This document shows, piece by piece, positions 8,028 to 18,111 of a DNA stretch of 64,000 bases. Source of the stretch: Staphylococcus nepalensis (lineage in GTDB: Bacteria > Bacillota > Bacilli > Staphylococcales > Staphylococcaceae). The stretch covers positions 45,959 to 109,958 of the forward strand of contig NZ_BMCF01000009.1 of assembly GCF_014635045.1 (NCBI RefSeq), read 5' to 3'. The notes beneath the pieces were generated by a model. It saw only the letters and a program-made list of their open reading frames with translations. It was not told the DNA's origin and did not search any database. Position 1 is the stretch's first letter. Each line of letters opens with the position of its first letter. Both the position numbers and the translations under genes were made by a program.

Positions 8028-9587
8028 ATGAGTGATAAAAGCAAAGGGGAAATGAGACGTTCTCAGTATTTAACTTTCTTTTCTAAAGACAAAGAAAAGA
8101 AACCGTATAATGCAGGGCAATTTGTAGGTTTAATTTTAGGACCGCTACTATTTATTTTAACATTATTGATTTTTCAGCCTGAAAATTTATCAAATAAAGG
8201 TGTTTTCGTGCTTGCTATTACAATTTGGATTGCTATTTGGTGGATTACTGAAGCGATTCCGATTGCAGCAACTAGTTTATTGCCACTCGTTTTATTACCT
8301 GTTGGTCATGTGCTCAGTCCAGAAGAAGTATCTGCTCAATATGGCAACGATATTATATTCTTATTCTTAGGTGGGTTTATTTTAGCGATCGCTATGGAAA
8401 GATGGAATTTACATACACGTGTAGCTTTAACAATTATTAGTATTTTAGGCACAAGCACAGGGAAAATATTGTTAGGATTTATGATTGCAACGGGCTTTTT
8501 ATCTATGTTTGTTTCAAATACAGCAGCGGTTATGATTATGATTCCAATTGGCTTGGCAATTATTAAAGAGGCTAATGAGTTAAAAGGTGAACAAATGAAT
8601 GCCACGAGCATTAGTAAATTCGAACAATCTATGGTGTTAGCTATTGGTTATGCGGGTACGATAGGTGGTTTAGGTACACTTATTGGGACACCGCCACTCA
8701 TTATTTTAAAAGGGCAATATCAATCAGCTTTTGGTGAAGAAATCAGTTTTGCTAAATGGATGATAATTGGTGTGCCAACCGTTATTATATTACTTGTTTT
8801 AGTGTGGCTATATTTGCGCTATGTCGCTTTCAAACATGATATGAAAGAATTACCAGGCGGTCAAAATTTAATTAGAAAAAAACTAGATGAATTAGGTAAA
8901 ATGAAATATGAAGAAAAAGTAGTTCAAGCTGTTTTTATTTTAGCCAGCTTATTATGGATCAGCAGAGAGTTTTTATTGAAAAATTGGTCGCTTACTTCAG
9001 AAGTAGCGGACGGTACGATTGCAATGTTTATTGCTGTTTTGTTATTTTTGATACCTGCTAAAAATAAAGAACAACATACCCGTATTATTGATTGGAATGT
9101 TGCTAAGGATTTACCGTGGGGCGTGTTAATTCTCTTTGGTGGTGGTTTAGCACTTGCTAAAGGTATTTCTGAAAGTGGCTTAGCGAAATGGTTAGGCGAG
9201 CAATTAAAGCTAATCGAAGGTGTGAGCCCGTTAATTATAGTGCTTGTGATTACAATATTTGTGCTGTTTTTAACAGAAATTACTTCCAATACTGCGACTG
9301 CAACTATGATTTTACCAATACTTGCTACATTGTCTGTCGCTGTAAATGTGCATCCACTATTACTGATGGTCCCAGCAGCGATGGCAGCTAACTGTGCGTA
9401 CATGCTGCCAGTTGGAACACCGCCAAACGCAATTGTCTTCGGTACTGGAAAAATCAGTATTAAAAAAATGGCATCAGTTGGTTTTTGGGTCAACATATTA
9501 AGTATTGTTATTATCGTGTTAGTTGTTTATTTCTTAGTGCCTCCAGTATTAGGTATAGATGTAACCAAACCATTACCATTAAAATAA
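8028..9587 (+). CDS. sdcS: sodium-dependent dicarboxylate transporter SdcS (DASS family)
   Basis: This 519-aa polytopic membrane protein imports C4-dicarboxylates such as succinate, fumarate and malate with sodium. It carries the two SNT signature motifs of the divalent anion:sodium symporter family, at residues 163-165 (FVSNTAAVMIM) and 419-421 (TEITSNTATATM), in the two inverted repeats, and about eleven hydrophobic segments. The charged N-terminal 30 residues are cytoplasmic. An AAGGGGGAAC ribosome binding site precedes ATG 8028. A weak CodY-like sequence (11 of 15 positions) lies at 7992-8006. Length and motifs match the characterised S. aureus SdcS. Confidence 0.93.
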   Translation: MSDKSKGEMRRSQYLTFFSKDKEKKPYNAGQFVGLILGPLLFILTLLIFQPENLSNKGVFVLAITIWIAIWWITEAIPIAATSLLPLVLLPVGHVLSPEEVSAQYGNDIIFLFLGGFILAIAMERWNLHTRVALTIISILGTSTGKILLGFMIATGFLSMFVSNTAAVMIMIPIGLAIIKEANELKGEQMNATSISKFEQSMVLAIGYAGTIGGLGTLIGTPPLIILKGQYQSAFGEEISFAKWMIIGVPTVIILLVLVWLYLRYVAFKHDMKELPGGQNLIRKKLDELGKMKYEEKVVQAVFILASLLWISREFLLKNWSLTSEVADGTIAMFIAVLLFLIPAKNKEQHTRIIDWNVAKDLPWGVLILFGGGLALAKGISESGLAKWLGEQLKLIEGVSPLIIVLVITIFVLFLTEITSNTATATMILPILATLSVAVNVHPLLLMVPAAMAANCAYMLPVGTPPNAIVFGTGKISIKKMASVGFWVNILSIVIIVLVVYFLVPPVLGIDVTKPLPLK

Positions 9588-9629
9588 ATCGCATTTTTAT
9601 AAAATAACGGTGTTACGCCAACCTAACAA

Positions 9630-9657
9630 AAAGAGACCCAGTGGGGTCTCTTTTTTT
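9630..9657 (+). terminator. terminator of sdcS
   Basis: The stem GAGACCC / GGGTCTC has a short loop and is followed by seven T. Confidence 0.85.
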
Positions 9658-9793
9658 ATGCAAAAGTATTTTAGTTTAAGAGAATTACATAAGCTAAAAA
9701 TGATGTATAAGTGCTACTAATTTAAAAAGTAGGTGTACATGCCTAAGGCACCGTTTTTGTGTCTCGGTCTTCCTTTATAGGAGCTATTTTGTA

Positions 9794-10603
9794 TTAAGCG
9801 TGCCCTAATTTATTAAATGATCCAATCACAGTGACTTGAAAGTCTAATGTATTTAAGATTTTGATCACTTTTGATAAATCTTCAGTTAATCCAGTATCTG
9901 CTTGTACAAAAAAGTGGTACATACCTAATTGTGTTTTTAAAGGTCTGGATTCAATCCAAGATAAGTTGATATTGAAAAGGACAAACGTGTTTAAAATACT
10001 CGCCAACAAACCTGGTTTATCATATTGTGGTGTGATTAATAGCATGGTATCACTGGCGTTATCTAAATGTTGTGGTTGATTGCTGACTACTAAGAAACGC
10101 GTGACATTATGAGGAAAATCTTGAATATTTTGTTCAATAGGTTGAAAACCGTAAGTCTCTCCGCTACCTAAAGGCGCTATAGCGCCAACATGATTAGTGA
10201 TTTTTTCTAAACTCTGTATTGTGCTATCTACATAATCATATGTGAAATCGTGTTGTTGAATATATTTGCTAGTTTGACTAATTGCAGGTCCTATGGAATA
10301 CACTTTAGAAATATCGTTTACTGTAGCATTTTCTAATCCATATAAAGCAAATTGAATATCTAAATGAATTTCTCCTTGAGCATAAATATTTTGTTGTGTT
10401 AAGGCGTCAGCAACAATGTTTATAGTGCCTTCAATTGAGTTTTCTATTGGTACTACAGCGATACTATTATCATCTTCTGATACAGAAGCAACCACTTCAT
10501 ATAAATTTGATTTTGAAACATATTCAATTTCTGAATCAGATTTATATTTTTGTGCAGCTAAATATGAAAAAGTACCTTTTGGTCCTAAATAATATAATTT
10601 CAT
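9794..10603 (-). CDS. pheA: prephenate dehydratase with C-terminal ACT domain
   Basis: This 269-aa cytoplasmic enzyme converts prephenate to phenylpyruvate in phenylalanine biosynthesis. The N-terminal catalytic domain contains IENSIEG (about residues 53-59) and the family's catalytic TRF motif at residues 168-170. The C-terminal ACT domain (about 187-260) contains the phenylalanine-binding blocks KPGLLASIL and ESRP, so end-product inhibition is expected. The start follows an AAGGGG ribosome binding site. The gene lies 41 bp downstream of nos on the same strand and is probably co-transcribed with it, an arrangement also known in S. aureus. Confidence 0.93.
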   Translation of the reverse strand: MKLYYLGPKGTFSYLAAQKYKSDSEIEYVSKSNLYEVVASVSEDDNSIAVVPIENSIEGTINIVADALTQQNIYAQGEIHLDIQFALYGLENATVNDISKVYSIGPAISQTSKYIQQHDFTYDYVDSTIQSLEKITNHVGAIAPLGSGETYGFQPIEQNIQDFPHNVTRFLVVSNQPQHLDNASDTMLLITPQYDKPGLLASILNTFVLFNINLSWIESRPLKTQLGMYHFFVQADTGLTEDLSKVIKILNTLDFQVTVIGSFNKLGHA

Positions 10604-10644
10604 TTGACGTTACCCCTTATTAAGATATGTGTAATTTTAAAGTG

Positions 10645-11712
10645 TTAATGGAAGGGACAGCCTGTAGTAGATGATTGTTTTTTGTAAAAGAAGTTAGGAT
10701 CTCTTATCTCATTTTTATATCCATGATGATAATTAGATACAAGTGTAGGAGATAATGGGGGCGCCAACCAAGACCATTTACCAGTAACTATTCTTCCATG
10801 TTTTTGTTCATTTTTTTCAAATCTTTCAAATTGTTTTGACGCAGTTAAATGATCAACCATTGAAACACCTTCGTTTTTAAATGAATGATATACTGCATAA
10901 TTCAATTCGACTAATGTTCTGTCTTTATTGAAAGAATTATTCTTTAGTGTATCAAATTCAAATGCTTCTGCAATAGTTTCTAATAAATTATATCGATATG
11001 AATCCGTAAAGTTACGCACGGCAATTTCATTTACCATATACCAACCATTAAATGGGGCAGTCGGATATGTCACACCCCCAATTTTCAAGTCCATACTAGA
11101 TATGATAGGGACTGCATACCATTTTAAACCAAGTTCTTTTAATTTTGGAAACTGCTCATGAGTGATAGGTACTTCTTTAATTAACTCAGGATTATAATTA
11201 TGAAACTTTAATTTGTCTCCAGGCATTTGATAAATTAATGGTAAAATATCAAAATGAGTATGTTTGCTCTCCCATCCTAGATATTCCGCTAATTGTGTAA
11301 CTTTCCTTTCAGCTGGATCGCCAACATCTTCATATCCAGCATATCTTATAAGTTGATTATTAAAAATTTGGGGTGGATGATGAGATGAAAAAATTGTAAT
11401 ATATGGCTTTATTTTACCTTTATTTGTAGCAATTTGAATATGGCTTTCAATTGTGTCAATAAATTCATTTTCAGTTTGGATGTGCCTTGCATCATTTACT
11501 GTTAAAGCGTCCCAAAAAGCACGGCCAATACAACGATTGGAATTTCTCCAAGCCATTTTAGCACCATAAATAAGTTCTTCATTTGTATGTTCATACGTGC
11601 CTGTGGCATTAATTTGTTTCTCAATTTGATAAATGCGTTTTGATATACTATCTTCATTATAATTTAGTTCTCTATACATCGTTTTAACAAAAGATTTAGC
11701 TTCGTTTAACAT
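10645..11712 (-). CDS. nos: bacterial nitric oxide synthase oxygenase
   Basis: This 355-aa haem protein makes nitric oxide from L-arginine via N-hydroxyarginine and lacks the reductase domain of animal enzymes, so it must borrow electrons from cellular flavoproteins. The haem-ligating Cys61 sits in [11 protein letters not shown], and the arginine-binding Trp224 and Glu229 lie in [11 protein letters not shown]. The C-terminus ([15 protein letters not shown]) matches staphylococcal enzymes. A GAGGTG ribosome binding site precedes ATG 11712. In staphylococci NO protects against oxidative stress and affects respiration. The gene is probably the first of a nos-pheA unit and is divergent from pncB-nadE. 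Confidence 0.96.
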   Translation of the reverse strand: MLNEAKSFVKTMYRELNYNEDSISKRIYQIEKQINATGTYEHTNEELIYGAKMAWRNSNRCIGRAFWDALTVNDARHIQTENEFIDTIESHIQIATNKGKIKPYITIFSSHHPPQIFNNQLIRYAGYEDVGDPAERKVTQLAEYLGWESKHTHFDILPLIYQMPGDKLKFHNYNPELIKEVPITHEQFPKLKELGLKWYAVPIISSMDLKIGGVTYPTAPFNGWYMVNEIAVRNFTDSYRYNLLETIAEAFEFDTLKNNSFNKDRTLVELNYAVYHSFKNEGVSMVDHLTASKQFERFEKNEQKHGRIVTGKWSWLAPPLSPTLVSNYHHGYKNEIRDPNFFYKKQSSTTGCPFH

Positions 11713-11957
11713 ATAAACACCTCATAACATATTATACGGTATTTTGTATATTTTTAATCCTTACTAAAATAATTGTCACTATTTTGTCGCTACTATTTGA
11801 AAAAATGTAAAAACTATCATTATGAATAACTAATGATTTATAAATGTAAATACCCCTACAAAAACGTTGTATTTATATACACATATATATTTGTTTCAGA
11901 TATAAACGATTATTATTTTGTGTTAAACTAATGAAAAAGCCGATTGGAGAGATAGCG

Positions 11958-13427
11958 GTGTACCAATTTGAAGATGATACATTTGTATTACACAATGATT
12001 TATATCAAATAAATATGGCAGAAAGTTATTGGAATGATGGCATTCACGAACGTTATGCTATATTTGATTTATATTTTAGAAGTATGCCATTTAATAGTGG
12101 TTACGCGGTTTTTAATGGGTTAAAACGTGTTATTGATTATATCGAAAAATTTCATTTTTCAAATTCAGATATTGAATATTTGAAATCCATTGGTTATCAA
12201 GAAGATTTTTTGGGATATTTAAAAGATTTAAAATTTACTGGTAATATTCGTTCTATGCAAGAAGGCGAGTTGTGTTTCGGTAATGAACCTTTATTAAGAG
12301 TTGAAGCGCCTTTAATCCAAGCGCAATTAATCGAAACAATGTTATTAAATATTGTAAATTTTCACACGCTCATCACTACAAAAGCTAGTAGAATTAAACA
12401 AGTAGCGCCCAATGACAATTTGATGGAATTTGGGACAAGACGTGCACAAGAAGCAGATGCAGCTTTATGGGGCGCAAGAGCTGCATATATTGGAGGATTC
12501 AATTCAACAAGTAATGTACGTGCCGGAAAACTATTTGGTATTCCAGTCTCAGGGACACACGCACACGCCATGGTTCAAACTTATGGAGATGAATATATAG
12601 CGTTTAAAAAATATGCAGAACGTCACAAAGATTGTGTATTTTTAGTTGATACTTACCATACGTTAAAATCAGGTGTGCCAACAGCAATTAAAGTTGCTAA
12701 AGAATTAGGTGATAAAATTAATTTTGTCGGCATTCGTTTGGACTCCGGAGACATAGCATATTTATCGAAAGAAGCACGTCGTATGCTAGACGAAGCTGGT
12801 TTCCCTGATGCTAAAATTATCGCTTCGAATGATCTAGATGAGCAGACAATTACGAGTTTAAAATCTCAAGGTGCAAAGGTTGATTCATGGGGAGTAGGGA
12901 CAAAACTAATCACAGGTTATGATCAACCTGCTTTAGGCGCTGTTTATAAGTTGGTAGCAGTTGAGGATAGTTCTGGATCATATGTAGACCGTATAAAATT
13001 ATCTAATAACGCAGAAAAAGTAACTACACCTGGTAAGAAAAATGTATATCGTATTATTAATAAAAAGACAAATAAAGCTGAAGGCGATTATATTACACTG
13101 GCTCATGAAGATCCTTATAACGAGTCGCCACTTAAATTATTCCATCCTGTTCACACTTATAAGATGAAATTTATAAAATCTTTTATAGCAAAAGCATTAC
13201 ACCATGATATTTTCAAAGATGGTAAATTAGTATACGATTTACCAAGTGAAAAAGAAGCACAAGCTTATTTAACGGAAAGCCTATCTTACTTATGGGATGA
13301 AAATAAACGTCACCTTAACCCACAAGAGTATCCAGTTGATTTAAGTACTGAATGTTGGGAAAATAAACATAAACGTATATTTGAAGTGGCAGAACAGGTT
13401 AAGGAGATGGAGGAAGAAAATGAGTGA
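11958..13427 (+). CDS. pncB: nicotinate phosphoribosyltransferase
   Basis: This 489-aa cytoplasmic enzyme joins nicotinate and PRPP to give nicotinate mononucleotide, using ATP. Recognisable blocks are the N-terminal [13 protein letters not shown], the active-site [29 protein letters not shown], the SGTHAHAM segment with the phosphorylated-His candidate, and GIRLDSGD. The start is taken as GTG 11958 (MYQFEDDTF), six bases after GGAGAG; this gives exactly the S. aureus length, whereas an ATG at 11931 has no ribosome binding site. The stop overlaps the nadE start by eight bases, so the two are translationally coupled. A 7-bp inverted repeat (TAAATAC/GTATTTA, 11847-11875) lies upstream. Confidence 0.93.
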   Translation: MYQFEDDTFVLHNDLYQINMAESYWNDGIHERYAIFDLYFRSMPFNSGYAVFNGLKRVIDYIEKFHFSNSDIEYLKSIGYQEDFLGYLKDLKFTGNIRSMQEGELCFGNEPLLRVEAPLIQAQLIETMLLNIVNFHTLITTKASRIKQVAPNDNLMEFGTRRAQEADAALWGARAAYIGGFNSTSNVRAGKLFGIPVSGTHAHAMVQTYGDEYIAFKKYAERHKDCVFLVDTYHTLKSGVPTAIKVAKELGDKINFVGIRLDSGDIAYLSKEARRMLDEAGFPDAKIIASNDLDEQTITSLKSQGAKVDSWGVGTKLITGYDQPALGAVYKLVAVEDSSGSYVDRIKLSNNAEKVTTPGKKNVYRIINKKTNKAEGDYITLAHEDPYNESPLKLFHPVHTYKMKFIKSFIAKALHHDIFKDGKLVYDLPSEKEAQAYLTESLSYLWDENKRHLNPQEYPVDLSTECWENKHKRIFEVAEQVKEMEEENE

Positions 13428-14256
13428 AATTCAAGATATTATTGTTAGAGAAATGAAAGTGAAGCCTACAATTGATAGCAAGATAGAAACACGTCAAATC
13501 ATTCAGTTTGTAAAAAACTACGTTCAATCTCACTCTTTTATCACATCCTTGGTGTTAGGTATATCAGGCGGACAAGATTCAACTTTAGCTGGTAAATTGT
13601 GCCAAATTGCAGTTAATGAATTAAAAGAGAAAGATATCGATTGTCGATTCATTGCGGTCAAATTGCCCTATGGCGAACAAAGTGACGCGGACGAAGTGGA
13701 AGATGCTTTGGAATTTATACAGCCTGATGAAATATTCACTGTGAATATTAAACCTGCAGTGGATCAAAGTGTTCAATCGTTAAAAAATGCAGACATTATA
13801 TTAACAGATTTTCAAAAGGGAAACGAAAAAGCGCGTGAACGTATGAAAGTACAATTTTCAATTGCTTCCAATACACAAGGTATTGTAGTAGGTACTGACC
13901 ATTCAGCTGAAAATTTAACAGGCTTCTTTACTAAATACGGTGATGGGGCAGCAGATATAGCGCCTCTGTTTGGTTTGAATAAGCGTCAAGGCCGTCAAAT
14001 ACTCGCATATTTGGGCGCTCCCTCACATCTATATGAAAAAGTACCAACTGCTGATTTAGAAGAAAATAAACCACAAGTGCCAGATGAAGATGCATTAGGT
14101 GTTAGTTATAATCATATTGATGACTATCTGGAAGGAAAGCCTGTTCCAAGCGAAGCTAAATCAATCATCGAAAGTCATTATATTAAAAATGCACATAAAA
14201 GAGAATTAGCATATACAAGATATACTTGGCCAAAAAACCAAACAAATTTCGAATAA
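13420..14256 (+). CDS. nadE: ammonia-dependent NAD synthetase
   Basis: This 278-aa cytoplasmic enzyme amidates nicotinate adenine dinucleotide to NAD with ATP and ammonia; there is no glutaminase domain. The ATP-pyrophosphatase P-loop SGGQDST is at residues 49-55, and the conserved [26 protein letters not shown] block binds the substrate. The chosen start, ATG 13420, follows AGGAGGAAG-type bases inside the end of pncB and overlaps it by eight nucleotides. It is the last gene of the pncB-nadE operon and completes the salvage pathway with pncA. No clear terminator follows. Confidence 0.95.
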   Translation: MSEIQDIIVREMKVKPTIDSKIETRQIIQFVKNYVQSHSFITSLVLGISGGQDSTLAGKLCQIAVNELKEKDIDCRFIAVKLPYGEQSDADEVEDALEFIQPDEIFTVNIKPAVDQSVQSLKNADIILTDFQKGNEKARERMKVQFSIASNTQGIVVGTDHSAENLTGFFTKYGDGAADIAPLFGLNKRQGRQILAYLGAPSHLYEKVPTADLEENKPQVPDEDALGVSYNHIDDYLEGKPVPSEAKSIIESHYIKNAHKRELAYTRYTWPKNQTNFE

Positions 14257-14325
14257 TTTTAGTGACAAAATAGTAACTTACTGATAAAATAATTTGAATT
14301 TAATGTGACAGAAAGGAAAATGGAC

Positions 14326-14904
14326 ATGTCAGTGATAACATCTAATCCATGGTTAATGGTTTTAGCAATTTTTATTATTAATGTTGCATATGTGACATGC
14401 TTAACAATGAGAACGATATTAACACTTAAAGGTTATCGCTATGTTGCAGCAGTAGTAAGTTTCCTAGAAGTCTTAGTATATGTTATTGGTTTAGGTATGG
14501 TTATGTCTAGTTTAGACCAAATTCAGAATGTCTTTGCATATGCTTTTGGGTTCTCAATTGGTATCATAGTAGGAATGAAAATTGAAGAAAAATTAGCACT
14601 GGGCTATACAGTAGTTAATGTAACATCTTCTGAACATGAGTTAGATTTACCAAAACAATTGAGAGATTTAGGTTATGGCGTCACGCACAATACTGCATAT
14701 GGCCGAGATGGCGCAAGGTTAATTTTGCAAATTTTAACCCCGAGACGTTTTGAATTAAAACTGATTGAAACAATCAAGCAAATAGACGAAAAAGCCTTTA
14801 TTATCGCATACGAGCCAAGAACAATCCACGGTGGTTTCTGGGTTAAAGGCGTTCGAAGTAAAAAACTCAAACAATATGATCCAGATAAAGTGGAAAGTAT
14901 ATGA
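14326..14904 (+). CDS. UPF0316 / DUF2179 membrane protein (YebE-type)
   Basis: This 192-aa protein has three hydrophobic segments in the first 90 residues and a soluble C-terminal DUF2179 domain ([36 protein letters not shown]), the nucleotide-sensor-like fold found in many YitT-type proteins. The function is unknown. The start is placed at ATG 14326 because it is nine bases from GAAAGG; upstream GTG 14305 and ATG 14320 lack a usable ribosome binding site. The last codon overlaps the NETI protein gene by ATGA, indicating a two-gene operon. It matches the UPF0316 protein of other staphylococci. Confidence 0.85.
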   Translation: MSVITSNPWLMVLAIFIINVAYVTCLTMRTILTLKGYRYVAAVVSFLEVLVYVIGLGMVMSSLDQIQNVFAYAFGFSIGIIVGMKIEEKLALGYTVVNVTSSEHELDLPKQLRDLGYGVTHNTAYGRDGARLILQILTPRRFELKLIETIKQIDEKAFIIAYEPRTIHGGFWVKGVRSKKLKQYDPDKVESI

Positions 14905-15086
14905 AGAAACAACAAAAATTCAAGGTTGGCGAAAACGAAACTATTCAAGATTGTTTAAAACGTATGCGAGACGCTGGTTATATGCCTGTTAAGCGCTTTG
15001 AAAAACCAATTTACAAAGAAAATAAAAATGGTACTTATGAAGTATATAGACAGGAAATTCAATTTGTTGGAAAATTGCAAGAATAA
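14901..15086 (+). CDS. NETI motif-containing small protein
   Basis: This 61-aa basic protein contains the eponymous NETI motif ([14 protein letters not shown], about residues 9-22) near its N-terminus, followed by [13 protein letters not shown] and a C-terminal beta strand. The family is widespread in Bacillales and has no known function. It overlaps the UPF0316 gene by four bases (ATGA), so it is translationally coupled to it, and is followed by a hairpin terminator. Confidence 0.85.
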   Translation: MKKQQKFKVGENETIQDCLKRMRDAGYMPVKRFEKPIYKENKNGTYEVYRQEIQFVGKLQE

Positions 15087-15095
15087 ATGCTTGAA

Positions 15096-15130
15096 GGAGG
15101 CTGGGACATCAATATATGTTCCAGCCTTAA
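15096..15130 (+). terminator. GGCTGGGACAT-type hairpin terminator
   Basis: The arms AGGCTGGGACAT and ATGTTCCAGCCTT enclose a six-base loop, directly after the NETI gene. The T run is weak. It is another member of the GGGAC/GTCCC hairpin family. Confidence 0.65.
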
Positions 15131-15433
15131 ATATGCTATGGAATAGTGCATAGCTTATTTGAAAGCCCTTTAAATTAAGTTTATTAATCCCAGACAATAT
15201 AAGGAAGACAAGATAATGCATTTTAATGAAAATGGATTTTAATCCTATCCATTATTTTTATGAAACATGTTAAAATTTCTTAAAGAAGGAAGAAAAGGCT
15301 TATACATTTAAAGCTAATTCTGTTAAACTAATAGTGAAAAGAACAAACACGAACTTTAATCGTAAAATATTGTTAAATGTACATGTTTTGGAGTTTGTGC
15401 ACTAAAACTTACGTAAGATAGGAGCTTATTTCA
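15131..15433. other. intergenic region upstream of purB
   Basis: It holds two small hairpins (GCTATG/CATAGC near 15134-15153 and AATGGA/TCCATT near 15230-15252) and a possible PurR box. No coding frame is supported. Confidence 0.4.
15345..15357 (+). promoter_or_regulatory. candidate PurR box upstream of purB
   Basis: AAACACGAACTTT matches the Firmicutes PurBox consensus (AWWWCCGAACWWT) at most positions, including the CGAAC core. It lies 77 bp before the purB start. A degenerate inverted second box can be read near 15390-15405. PurR control of purB is known in Bacillales; binding here is inferred. Confidence 0.4.
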
Positions 15434-16729
15434 ATGATAGAACGTTATTCTAGAGAAGAAATGTCTAATATATGGACGGATCAAAATCGTTATGAAGCAT
15501 GGTTAGAGGTAGAAATACTAGCGTGTGAAGCTTGGAGTAAATTAGGTGATATACCTGCTGAAGATGTAAAAAAAATTCGCCAAAATGCGAAGGTTGACGT
15601 TAACCGTGCAAAAGAAATTGAAGAAGAAACACGTCATGATGTCGTTGCATTTACAAGACAAGTATCTGAAACATTAGGGGAAGAACGTAAGTGGGTTCAC
15701 TATGGTTTAACGTCAACAGACGTAGTTGACACTGCGTTAAGTTATGTAATTAAACAAGCGAACGATATTATTGAAAAAGATTTAGAAAGATTTATTGAAG
15801 TATTAGCGCAAAAAGCCAAAGACTATAAATATACATTAATGATGGGACGCACACATGGCGTACACGCTGAACCGACGACATTTGGTGTAAAAATGGCTTT
15901 ATGGTATACAGAAATGAAACGTAATTTAGAGCGCTTCAAACGCGTCAGAGAAGAAATCGAAGTAGGTAAAATGAGTGGTGCAGTAGGAACGTTTGCAAAT
16001 ATCCCACCAGAAATCGAAGCATATGTCTGTGAACATTTAGGTTTAGATGCGGCGCCAGTTTCAACACAAACATTACAACGAGACCGCCATGCATACTATA
16101 TTGCTACATTAGCCTTAATCAGCACTTCTATGGAAAAATTCGCGGTAGAAATACGTAATTTACAAAAAACTGAAACACGAGAAGTAGAAGAAGCATTTGC
16201 CAAAGGACAAAAAGGTTCATCAGCGATGCCTCATAAACGTAACCCAATTGGTTCAGAAAATATTACAGGCATCGCACGTGTTATCAGAGGATATGTAACC
16301 ACTGCATACGAAAATGTAGCATTATGGCATGAAAGAGATATTTCTCATTCATCAGCAGAACGCATCATGTTGCCAGATGTTACGATAGCGTTAGATTATG
16401 GATTAAACAGATTTACAAATATTGTAGAAAGACTTACTGTGTTTGAAGACAATATGTTAACAAATATTGATAAAACATACGGCCTTATCTATTCGCAGCG
16501 TGTATTATTAGCCTTAATTAATAAAGGGTTAGCACGCGAAGTAGCTTATGATAAAGTACAGCCAAAAGCGATGACATCTTGGGAAACTAAAACACCATTT
16601 AGAACATTGATTGAAAATGACTCATCCATTACTGAGTTATTAAGCTCTGAGGAATTAGATGAATGTTTTAATCCTAAACATCATTTAAATCAAGTAGACA
16701 CTATTTTTAGCCGTGCAGGTTTAGAATGA
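15434..16729 (+). CDS. purB: adenylosuccinate lyase
   Basis: This 431-aa cytoplasmic homotetrameric enzyme releases fumarate from SAICAR and from adenylosuccinate, two steps of purine synthesis. The fumarase/aspartase superfamily signature [10 protein letters not shown] lies at residues 262-271 on the flexible catalytic loop. His68 (TRHDVVAF) and His141 ([10 protein letters not shown]) are the conserved active-site histidines, and [10 protein letters not shown] lies at 91-100. A TAGGAG ribosome binding site precedes ATG 15434. It stands apart from the main pur operon, as in other staphylococci, and probably has its own PurR-controlled promoter. Confidence 0.96.
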   Translation: MIERYSREEMSNIWTDQNRYEAWLEVEILACEAWSKLGDIPAEDVKKIRQNAKVDVNRAKEIEEETRHDVVAFTRQVSETLGEERKWVHYGLTSTDVVDTALSYVIKQANDIIEKDLERFIEVLAQKAKDYKYTLMMGRTHGVHAEPTTFGVKMALWYTEMKRNLERFKRVREEIEVGKMSGAVGTFANIPPEIEAYVCEHLGLDAAPVSTQTLQRDRHAYYIATLALISTSMEKFAVEIRNLQKTETREVEEAFAKGQKGSSAMPHKRNPIGSENITGIARVIRGYVTTAYENVALWHERDISHSSAERIMLPDVTIALDYGLNRFTNIVERLTVFEDNMLTNIDKTYGLIYSQRVLLALINKGLAREVAYDKVQPKAMTSWETKTPFRTLIENDSSITELLSSEELDECFNPKHHLNQVDTIFSRAGLE

Positions 16730-16814
16730 TTGAAATTTTCAAATGAAATGGTTACACTTTAATGTATTAGTACGTTGAACTGAGATTAAATTGAAAGTAC
16801 AGGGGTTGTTTTTG

Positions 16815-17117
16815 ATGCAAATAGAAAAATTACGAGGAAAAGCATTAGATGAATTATTTGATGCTATTCTTACATTAGAAAATAGAGAAGAATGTTATCA
16901 ATTCTTTGACGATTTATGTACAGTGAATGAAATTCAGTCATTATCACAACGATTACAAGTCGCAAAAATGATTAAACAAGGTTATACTTATGCGACAATT
17001 GAGCAAGAGTCTGGGGCTTCAACCGCAACAATTTCCCGTGTTAAAAGATCTTTACAATGGGGAAATGATGCGTACACAATGATTCTAGATCGCATGAATA
17101 TTGAAACGACCGATTAA
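16815..17117 (+). CDS. yerC: YerC/YecD family TrpR-like DNA-binding protein
   Basis: This 100-aa helical protein of the Trp repressor superfamily contains a helix-turn-helix (EIQSLSQRLQVAKMIKQGYTYATIEQESGASTATISRVKRSL). The family is a likely transcription regulator of unknown target. ATG 16815 is used because it lies nine bases after AGGGG; the in-frame TTG at 16791 precedes that site. It is followed by a terminator, separating it from the pcrB operon. Confidence 0.85.
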   Translation: MQIEKLRGKALDELFDAILTLENREECYQFFDDLCTVNEIQSLSQRLQVAKMIKQGYTYATIEQESGASTATISRVKRSLQWGNDAYTMILDRMNIETTD

Positions 17118-17169
17118 TTCATAACTCAATAATCGTAGCATAGCGTGTAATTTACATCATTTCATTTGA

Positions 17170-17212
17170 AAAGCTGTTGGCAAAGTAACTCACTTTGTTG
17201 GCAGCTTTTTTC
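17170..17212 (+). terminator. terminator of yerC
   Basis: Long arms AAGCTG..CAAAGT and ACTTTG..CAGCTT pair through a central run of G-T wobbles, followed by a T run. The remainder of the 301-bp gap to pcrB shows a TATAAT at 17381-17386 without a good -35 and no gene. Confidence 0.8.
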
Positions 17213-17418
17213 TGTTGTTAATTTAAAGTGTATTGATAAAATAGGTACAAAGATGTTTATTTTATATATAGTTTATTAAAATGTATATAAGGCGTAGTGA
17301 TGAAAATAATACGTTAATACAACTTGTTAAAATACACTATATTTTCTTACATCATTTTAGAACTCGCTGATTAAAAATGATATAATCTTATGTATGCTAA
17401 AAAAAGGAGTAACATATC

Positions 17419-18111
17419 ATGTATGACATTAAAAAATGGAAACATATTTTCAAATTAGATCCTGCCAAATCCATATCTGATAATGATTTAGACGCTATTT
17501 GTATGTCTAAAACCGATGCAATTATTATAGGTGGGACAGACGGTGTTACTGAAGATAATGTTATTCAATTAATGAGTAGAGTAAGAAGGTATCCACTACC
17601 TTTAGCTCTAGAAATTTCAAATGTAGAAAGTGTGATGCCAGGATTTGATTTTTATTTTGTACCAACTGTGCTAAACAGCGCAAACGTAAAATATCATAAT
17701 GGCATACTTTTAGACGCATTAAAATCATTTGGTCACATGATTGATTTTGATGAAGTTGTTTTTGAAGGCTACGTTGTAATGAACCCAGACAGTAAAGTTG
17801 CTCAGCTTACACAGGCTAACACTAATTTAACAGAGGACGATATTGAAGCATACGCTCAAATGATTAATGCAATGTATAAATTACCAGTTATGTATCTTGA
17901 GTATAGTGGTACATATGGAGAAAGCGAAAAAGTTAAAACAGCAGCAAGCATGTTGACTGATACCCAGTTGTTTTATGGTGGGGGTATTAGTAACCAAGAA
18001 GAAGCGGAAGAAATGGCTTCAATTGCTGATACGATTATCGTTGGTGATATTGTTTACAAAGATATTAAAAAAGCACTAAAAACAGTTAAGGTAAAGGAGT
18101 CACATAAATGA
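17419..18111 (+). CDS. pcrB: heptaprenylglyceryl phosphate synthase
   Basis: This 230-aa TIM-barrel prenyltransferase transfers a heptaprenyl chain from heptaprenyl diphosphate to glycerol-1-phosphate, giving an archaeal-type ether lipid. The family motifs are visible: [15 protein letters not shown] near the N-terminus, YLEYSGTYG, and the phosphate-binding [13 protein letters not shown] near the C-terminus. A strong AAAGGAG ribosome binding site precedes ATG 17419. It is the first gene of an operon with pcrA, whose start overlaps its stop by four bases, then ligA and camS. Confidence 0.93.
   Translation: MYDIKKWKHIFKLDPAKSISDNDLDAICMSKTDAIIIGGTDGVTEDNVIQLMSRVRRYPLPLALEISNVESVMPGFDFYFVPTVLNSANVKYHNGILLDALKSFGHMIDFDEVVFEGYVVMNPDSKVAQLTQANTNLTEDDIEAYAQMINAMYKLPVMYLEYSGTYGESEKVKTAASMLTDTQLFYGGGISNQEEAEEMASIADTIIVGDIVYKDIKKALKTVKVKESHK

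Noticed and set aside
8924..9496. 190-codon open frame opposite sdcS
   Set aside because: It is antisense to a well-supported transporter gene; hydrophobic codons of membrane proteins often leave the reverse strand open. No ribosome binding site.
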